Assembly: GCF_000275845.1 (NCBI RefSeq)
Contig: NW_006766934.1
Span: 58,622 to 106,372 of the forward strand
Origin: Dichomitus squalens LYAD-421 SS1
Taxonomy: Eukaryota > Basidiomycota > Agaricomycetes > Polyporales > Polyporaceae
Length of the DNA stretch: 47,751 nt
Direction of reading: 5' to 3'
Below are positions 42,231 through 47,751 of this stretch, in pieces. The first letter of the stretch is position 1. Each line of letters begins with the position of its first letter. Below the pieces are notes generated by a model. It saw only the letters and a list, made by a program, of their open reading frames with translations, was not told the DNA's origin and made no database searches. Position numbers and translations under genes: made by a program.

Positions 42231-45041
42231 TCAAAACGGCGTTTGGGGGGAGCGACGATACCCACGCACGGGCGATGGTGCGTGCACATGGCCGAAGGGA
42301 TGCGACGGAGCCTGTGGCTGCAACGGGAATTCCCCCGGCAGACTAGACGGCATGTGCAGGGTCTCAGGGGAAGGCAGAGGAGAAGCGTGTAGATGCGGAG
42401 ATTGTGGCGGCGAGTACGACTCGGCGTTAGCAGGGAGTGGGATGTGGGACGGATGAGGAGAGTGGTACGGAGAGAGAGACGTGCGGGGTAATCTGGGAGC
42501 ATGCGAATGGCTTGGTGATAAGAACGGAGATGGCAGCGGTTCGGGTGTATGATATTCCGAGAGGGATCCGTGACGGGAACGGGTAGATGGTGAAGGAGAC
42601 CTCAGAGAACCAGGAGAGTATACTTCGAGATGAGGACTCGAGTGTCTTCGCGTGTGGGAGAATGGTATAGGTATCTCCTCATCCAGTGAGGAAGTTGACC
42701 AAGTCGGTGACGGTGGCGACAGATCAACGCCGTCTTCGGTGCCATCTCTCATCTGTTGTTCTTCCGAGTTGATGAAAATAAGCGGCCCCAGAGGATCTGT
42801 GCAACATGAACTGCAGCGTTAGACACAGCATACAATCCCCGAGGTGCCCACCACTCACCTATGTGGTGATCATTTGTAGTCTCGTCAGCATATCGAGCCA
42901 GCCCTAATGCGTTGACTCTTTCTTCAGAACCATCCACGGGGTACATAATCACTCCGCTATCTGGAACGACCCCATCTGTGTAGGTCGGGAGAGCCCTGTC
43001 GCTGAGGTTCTAGTGCTTGAGTTGGGCCGACCATCCTTAACTCGACAATGTAGACATACGTCGCCCTGGTCTTACGGCAGCCTTCCCACCGCTTGAGTTT
43101 GACGGACACTTTGCCCAACGCATTGACGAGCTTCAATCGGATGTTGGGGTTCGAGACCGTCGGCAAGTGGGTGCGCTTGTTTGCGCATTGCCAAGCCTGT
43201 TCGGGAAAAGGATCTCCGGGGTCAGGAGAACCGTCCGCTGAAGGTTCGCCCTCCAGGGCGTCAGGAAGCCATACGTGCTCGCTCGGAGACGGACTCGCGG
43301 GAACATTGAGCATCATCTGCGCAAATTGTTTGTCGTCTGTGAGGACTGCGCTGAGCGATCTGCGACGCCCGTGCCTGCTGACAGTAGCGCGCCGCTCGGT
43401 CTCGAACTCGGGAACCATCATGTCGACCGCGATCGACATCGGATGCTGCAAAGGACTGCTTTCGCATGAGCAGTGTGCGTACATGCTGAAGCGCACGCCT
43501 TGAGGTCCCCTGTCTTGGTTGCATGGGTCGTTCGACAGCGACGGGGCGCGACTCGCGAAGATGATGGCCCGATGATCGTGTACACCCGGGATGAGTTCGA
43601 GCATGATTCCGTCACTATCTTGTACTGCTGAAGGGTCGTCCAATATGGGTGAGATGCCAGCCCATTCCTGCAACCAAGCTGGGAAAAAGAAGGCATATGA
43701 CACGCGATTGCGGCTACGTGTGGGTGGCAACGCCTTCGATAGCAGAGACGTCACGCCGGAAGGGGTGTGTTCGACGTAGAGGGGCCGTACGGAGATACCG
43801 CTGAGGATGACGGACATCCTGAGGATTTCACGAGAGAGTCGCCCGACGCGGTAGTACTGCGTTGACGGGCTAGGACCGTGCGCGGTGCGCAAGTCGGCTC
43901 CGACGCGATGCAGCAAGTACGCTGTAGCGGTTGTCCAGTGGCGCGGCCGTTGATGGAGGAATAGTACAATGAGGTCCCCGTGCACATCCTGGCAGGCGAG
44001 AATGGCCGCGGAGACGACAGACTCTGAGCGTCCGGGTGGGAATACCTCGATGACGGGAAACGCGGTTCGCATGCCATAGGCCGTGACGCTGTACTCTGGC
44101 GGAACTAGACTGGGATCTTGCAGGTGGTCGCTGAGCATGTCCAACGAGATAGATGAGATGTCGCCGGAGTGTTCGAACTCGGCGGGTGATGGCGCCAGAA
44201 GGCATCGTGGGAACGAATCCTCGGGCTCCAAGTCCTTCGGGATGACAGCCGGGACCAAAGTGTACACCACGGTCAAGTAATCGATGGAAACACGGCCCCA
44301 GGCGAAGATGCTCTGGTCTGGGCACTGCTTGAGTATCTCGACCTGGAGACGAAAGAAGGCCTTCGGCCCTCCTTCGCCATAGATGGTGGGCATGTTGACA
44401 TCGAAGATGCCCATGAGCGAATACGCGCGGTCCTCTTCACGGGTGGTCCTCCTGGTAGCCGCCCATGACATACGCCGAGCAACACTGACTTGGTGAAGCT
44501 CCATCGTCTGCAGGAGAACGGCGATGTCGATACCCGTGACAAGGCTGATGGGGTATGCGAGTGTCTGCTTAGTGCCGAGAGTATGCCATCTCTTGGACAA
44601 GAAGACGACATAGCGAGGTGCAATGAGCTCCTGGAGTGTCCAGCCTCGGGTGAACCAGACGCTCTGACAGAACGAGCCGGAATCGGAGGGATGCGTGTCT
44701 TCGACGTCATGCAGCCAGACGTAGCAGACGTCGGCTGCCGCGTACCAGGCGTACATCGAGTTGATGGCCTCGGACAGCTCGGAGCTGCTAGTCTTGTCGA
44801 TGCAGCAGGTATCGATCCATATCCAATCAAAGCCTTCGTTCGCGGCAAACACGCAGCAATCCGTTATCTTCTGGCAGACATGATTCCATGGATTGGATGG
44901 GTCGATGTTCGCCGGATTAGATATGTCCTGGAGTGTTTGCTCCGCCTCTTGCCATACATGGGATAGGATGGCATACGGAGGGATCGTCTTTGGGTTGTGG
45001 AACTCCTTGACGACACCTGTTCGTGTATTCAGCAGCCGCAT
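42231..45041 (-). CDS. HET-domain protein (HET2), apparent +1 frameshift near 3' end
   Basis: Paralog of the protein at 26551-29405. The start ATG at 45041 is preceded by a 5'-UTR intron with GTACGT donor near 45105. Seen: MRLLNT, YAILSHVWQEAEQTLQDI, FDWIWIDTCCIDKTSSSELS, RGWTLQELIAPRYVVFLS, EDRAYSLMGIFDVNMPTIYG, and LKRWEGCRKTRATYVYIVEL. The frame then stops at TAG 42959-42957, after 694 aa. Homology with HET1 continues in the next frame (RALPTYTDGVVPDSGVIMYP), through an intron 42858-42797 and a second exon to TGA 42231, with a Ser/Pro tail containing HTRRHSSP and PFLSPSHSHAP. The switch must fall between 43010 and 42960, because the second frame has its own TAG at 43012-43010. Either this copy is truncated or the window has a one-base error. 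The HET domain itself is intact. Confidence 0.85.
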
Positions 45042-45517
45042 TGCTGCAGTAGAATCTAAGGTTTAGCAGCCCTGTCAATATAGACCATGTTAGCTGCAGG
45101 ACGTACCATAGGTCAGAAATGGTTACGACCTAGCGATCGAATGGCGTCCCTAGCAAATCGGACCTATTGGTAGGGGGATTCAAGGAAGCAAAGACCGCGC
45201 AACTCCAGACTGGGTCCTGGAGGCGGATTTATAGTACTAGTGAAGCGGTGAGAGGGGTCAGGCTCATTCTTGCCCTTCACGGCCAAGTGGGCATCGTGCG
45301 GTGTAGGAAGCTAATTGTCTCTCCATCGGGTGAGCGCTATCTGTGTGGCAACCGGTGCTAACCAGTGACTGTCGTACTTGGCTTCTAGCGCCTGGCGCTG
45401 GCGGAGTATCAGGCACAGCGGTCGGTCGGATGCTGAGCATACCATTTCCTGCCGATAGTCATGTGTACAAAGTCGTCGTGTGACAATTTTGATGGGTTTC
45501 AGGAATGGGAAGAATGG

Positions 45518-45660
45518 GAGGATCAAGTCCTTGCCTCAGGTGGAGGAAGGAGTCTCAGCGGTCTTCCAGATGAGGTAACCTGCTCTCGATGCGCGATATG
45601 GCCGCGAAGCAAAATGGCAGCGCTCGCTTGCAGGCGTTTGCAAGACCGCACAGGGGACAC
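45518..45660 (+). repeat. Diverged direct repeat, copy A
   Basis: Begins GGATCAAGTCCTTGCCTCAG, with later blocks AACCTGCTCTCGA and TTTGCAAGACCGC in the same order as in copy B at 45921-46065. The leading block matches at about 20 of 22 bases; the rest is patchy. Confidence 0.5.
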
Positions 45661-45920
45661 GTGCGCAGAAATACCCGTAGAAGAGAATGTAGGATTCTGC
45701 GCCCGTGCAGTCAGACTACAAAGCAGCCGGAGAGGAAACGAAACTCGCATATGACGCGGTCGTTGTCGTCCGTTTCATTCCCCGGAGATGGCTGAATGCA
45801 AGAGGGGGAATCCCCCCACGCTCCTCAACTCCAGGGTGTTCAAGCCATGCCGACGAGATCTACAACACCTGCCTTCGTGGATTTATTGCACTGCGAGTCA
45901 CCTTCAAATCCTGAAAACGG

Positions 45921-46065
45921 GGGGATCGAGTCCCTGCCTCAGGTAGGGCCAGCATTGGCGGACTCCCAGCCGAAAAAACCTGCTTCGACACGTAACTACG
46001 ACAAAAAACAGGTTTTCTCGGCAAAGCTCTCCTGCAAAGTGTCTTCAAGACCGCGCGGGCGACGG
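45921..46065 (+). repeat. Diverged direct repeat, copy B
   Basis: Begins GGATCGAGTCCCTGCCTCAG, then AACCTGCTTCGA and CTTCAAGACCGC in the order seen in copy A. The GATCGAGTCC word resembles a Pol III B-box (GWTCRANNC), so a tRNA-related origin is possible but unproven. Confidence 0.5.
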
Positions 46066-46410
46066 GGCGCGAAAGTCCACGTTCAACCTCACTGGTGCTA
46101 CTGAGTCTCAGAGCAACCAATGACGAGCTGAAGTCATGGCAAATGGCGGCGAACAGTTGTGAGGCAAGAGACGTGACGGTCATCTTCTAGGCTCGATGGC
46201 ACAATCCATGGCCATAGCAATATGATTGACCGGACTCACCTCATTTGGCACATAGACCCGAGGATCTTTGTCCACGTTTACCCTCATAGTCATTGCTTTC
46301 ATACACGTGCGAAGGATGTTTAGGATAGCGACAGAAGCGACAAGAGCTGTACGGTGGTGAGAACGAAGCTATGTAAGTAACTTGAAGGCCCGGCGTGAGT
46401 GTCACGGCGA

Positions 46411-46440
46411 CGGGTGACAGCGTGTGACAGCGTGTGACAA
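46411..46440 (+). repeat. Three 10-nt tandem units
   Basis: CGGGTGACAG, CGTGTGACAG, CGTGTGACAA in direct succession, upstream of the ERV14 gene. TGACA-type words repeated in phase could be factor sites; nothing more can be said. Confidence 0.6.
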
Positions 46441-46585
46441 GGCTGGTGGACACGCGCAAGCGTTTGCCGAAGTGCGTCTGCCAGCCTCTGCCAATCGCCA
46501 GCTGACTCCTCCGCCCGTCTCACTCTTGTGCTAACGATATCTCCGTCTTCCCTGTGTGTACTTGAATATTTCCTTGGCAGACACA

Positions 46586-47582
46586 ATGGGTGGTGCAGGT
46601 CCGTCTCAGTTTGCGCTCATGCATTTTCTCCGCGGCATATTGAGCTGACGAGTCTCTGCCATATATCCTCCTCTCACTTCCGGTATCCACAACCCATACA
46701 CTTGTGTAATCCAACTGGTTCTACGCCTGGCTTGTCAATGCGAACACGACCCTCTTTGCCGCCCCACGTCACCGCTCTTGTCCGCGCATCCAATCTCCCT
46801 TTTTCGTCCATCCAGGATGGCTCTTCCTCTTCTCGGTCCTTATGGCTGCTGGGCTTCTGTTCACGATGGTCTTCTTCGTGCGTATCCTGGTTCCCTGTCC
46901 TCTCCGTATTGACAACACATGCTTCGTATTTGACCTGTGAATTATAGATCATCATGTTCTCCGATCTGGAGTGCGACTACATCAATCCTATAGACCTCTG
47001 CAATAAGCTCAACCAAGTACGTCTCCCACGTCGCGTCGGTAATGGGCATTCCTGACTCTATGTCGTCAATGTCAGTTTGTCCTTCCCGAAAACATTGCGC
47101 ACGCCTTCCTCTCTCTCCTCTTCCTCCTTTCTGGCCAATGGATAGCGTTCCTCCTCAATGCACCACTACTGGCGTTCAACATAAACAAGTGCGTCTACTA
47201 CGTCTTACTCCTGTTCCGTGTCTGGTTCAGATCCCCGTCTCCTGTCCCTTAAATTATTCCGCTCGTATGTGACAAATGTCTAACTCGCGTGATCAAATGA
47301 CAGGATACGGGGCGGGAATCACATGTACGACGCAACGGAAATCTTCCGCACGTTACCAAGTCACAAGAAAGAGAGCTTCATCAAGCTGGGGTTCTATCTC
47401 CTCAGCTTCTTCTACTACCTCTACAGGTGCGTATCGCGACGTGTCCGCGCAATCCATGTCCCGCTACCGTTTACGTCATTTGCCCCGCGCGTATCGCGGA
47501 CGCTTGGCACGTGGTGCTACCTGTTATTGACACTCGTACTTCCCACAGAATGATTCTCGCACTCATCCAAGAGAGCGAATGA
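46586..47582 (+). CDS. ERV14: ERV14 / cornichon-family ER cargo receptor
   Basis: Role: COPII-vesicle cargo adaptor that sorts transmembrane proteins from ER to Golgi. Six exons (46586-46598, 46816-46877, 46948-47016, 47076-47188, 47304-47426, 47549-47582) give 137 aa with exact phases, against 138 aa in the yeast protein. Seen: [20 protein letters not shown] as transmembrane segment 1, [20 protein letters not shown] as the conserved lumenal stretch, [20 protein letters not shown] as segment 2, AFNINK, then [20 protein letters not shown] carrying the cargo- and COPII-binding loop, [20 protein letters not shown] as segment 3, and QESE at the end. Very short first exon (13 bases) and a 217-nt first intron. 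Highly conserved housekeeping gene; intact. Confidence 0.96.
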
Positions 47583-47751
47583 GTTCTCGGAAGGGTGTCT
47601 GCCTCACCGTACCGTCTCCTCCTGTCCGTTCAAGGTCCTTGATCCCAACACCATGCGCTCGAGTCTTCTGAGTCTCGCAACACCTCCGTCAACGCTGTTC
47701 ACGCTTCATGATAACTTCCTCGACGCTCGACAATCCACTTCACGCCACGCC

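Larger units (their letters stand above)
45042..46585. other. 1.5-kb gene-free stretch with diverged direct repeats
   Basis: Between the divergent HET2 and ERV14 genes. It holds two diverged copies of one sequence (45518-45660 and 45921-46065) and a small tandem repeat at 46411-46440. Frames of 60-107 codons show no motif. Confidence 0.4.

Noticed and set aside
1..47751. CRISPR arrays, LTR retrotransposons, bacterial operons
   Set aside because: No regularly spaced repeats, no paired LTRs with reverse transcriptase or integrase frames, and the genes are spliced eukaryotic genes.

Overview
The window reads as the nuclear genome of a filamentous basidiomycete, most likely an Agaricomycete of wood-rot or litter type. 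The evidence is intron-dense genes with 45-70 nt introns (GT...AG, one GC...AG), a bicupin oxalate decarboxylase, basidiomycete-type HET, F-box and ZZ/EF-hand proteins, single-pass surface proteins with Ser/Thr/Pro-rich regions, and an ERV14/cornichon gene. No bacterial-style operons occur. Gene models were built by hand from splice sites and reading-frame continuity; the ones I trust most have phases that add up exactly.

Layout. 1-348 (-): 5' end of a DUF6589-like gene cut by the window edge. 2.8-3.5 kb (+): decayed secreted-protein gene holding a 25-nt fragment of a transposon end. 4.2-6.9 kb (-): MFS transporter of the Dal5/allantoate type, 19 exons, 508 aa. 8.3-10.2 kb (-): oxalate decarboxylase, 11 exons, 452 aa. 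13.6-14.2 kb (+): YjlB-type cupin. 15.2-17.5 kb (-): single-pass membrane protein with a long Ser/Pro-rich cytoplasmic tail. 18.16-19.05 kb: non-autonomous TIR element with TA target sites. 20.9-22.0 kb (+): secreted GH18 protein. 22.9-24.4 kb (+): second single-pass surface protein. 24.50-25.20 kb: second TIR element related to the first. 25.29-25.77 kb: compact non-coding cluster of a tRNA-Gln(CTG) with a 6-nt intron, a perfect 28-bp-arm palindrome, telomere-like CCCTAA repeats and a degraded tRNA-like sequence.

26.5-29.4 kb (+): HET-domain protein (931 aa). 30.0-31.1 kb (+): BadF/BadG-type N-acetylglucosamine kinase. 31.3-36.4 kb (-): 13-exon, 1,487-aa protein with an EF-hand loop and a ZZ zinc finger. 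38.2-39.2 kb (-): RRM protein. 39.7-39.9 kb (-): HET relic. 40.4-41.6 kb (-): F-box-like protein. 42.2-45.0 kb (-): second HET protein, apparently frameshifted near its 3' end. 46.6-47.6 kb (+): ERV14/cornichon cargo receptor.

How the genes fit together. The second half is a HET-rich accessory neighbourhood: two full-size HET paralogs sharing an unusual Ser/Pro tail, plus a relic, interspersed with housekeeping genes (GlcNAc kinase, RRM, ERV14). The first half carries the cupin pair and the transporter, which could serve oxalate or organic-acid handling, but only oxalate decarboxylase has a firm role. GH18 and GlcNAc kinase are the two ends of a chitin/GlcNAc salvage route, though they are 8 kb apart with no sign of co-regulation.
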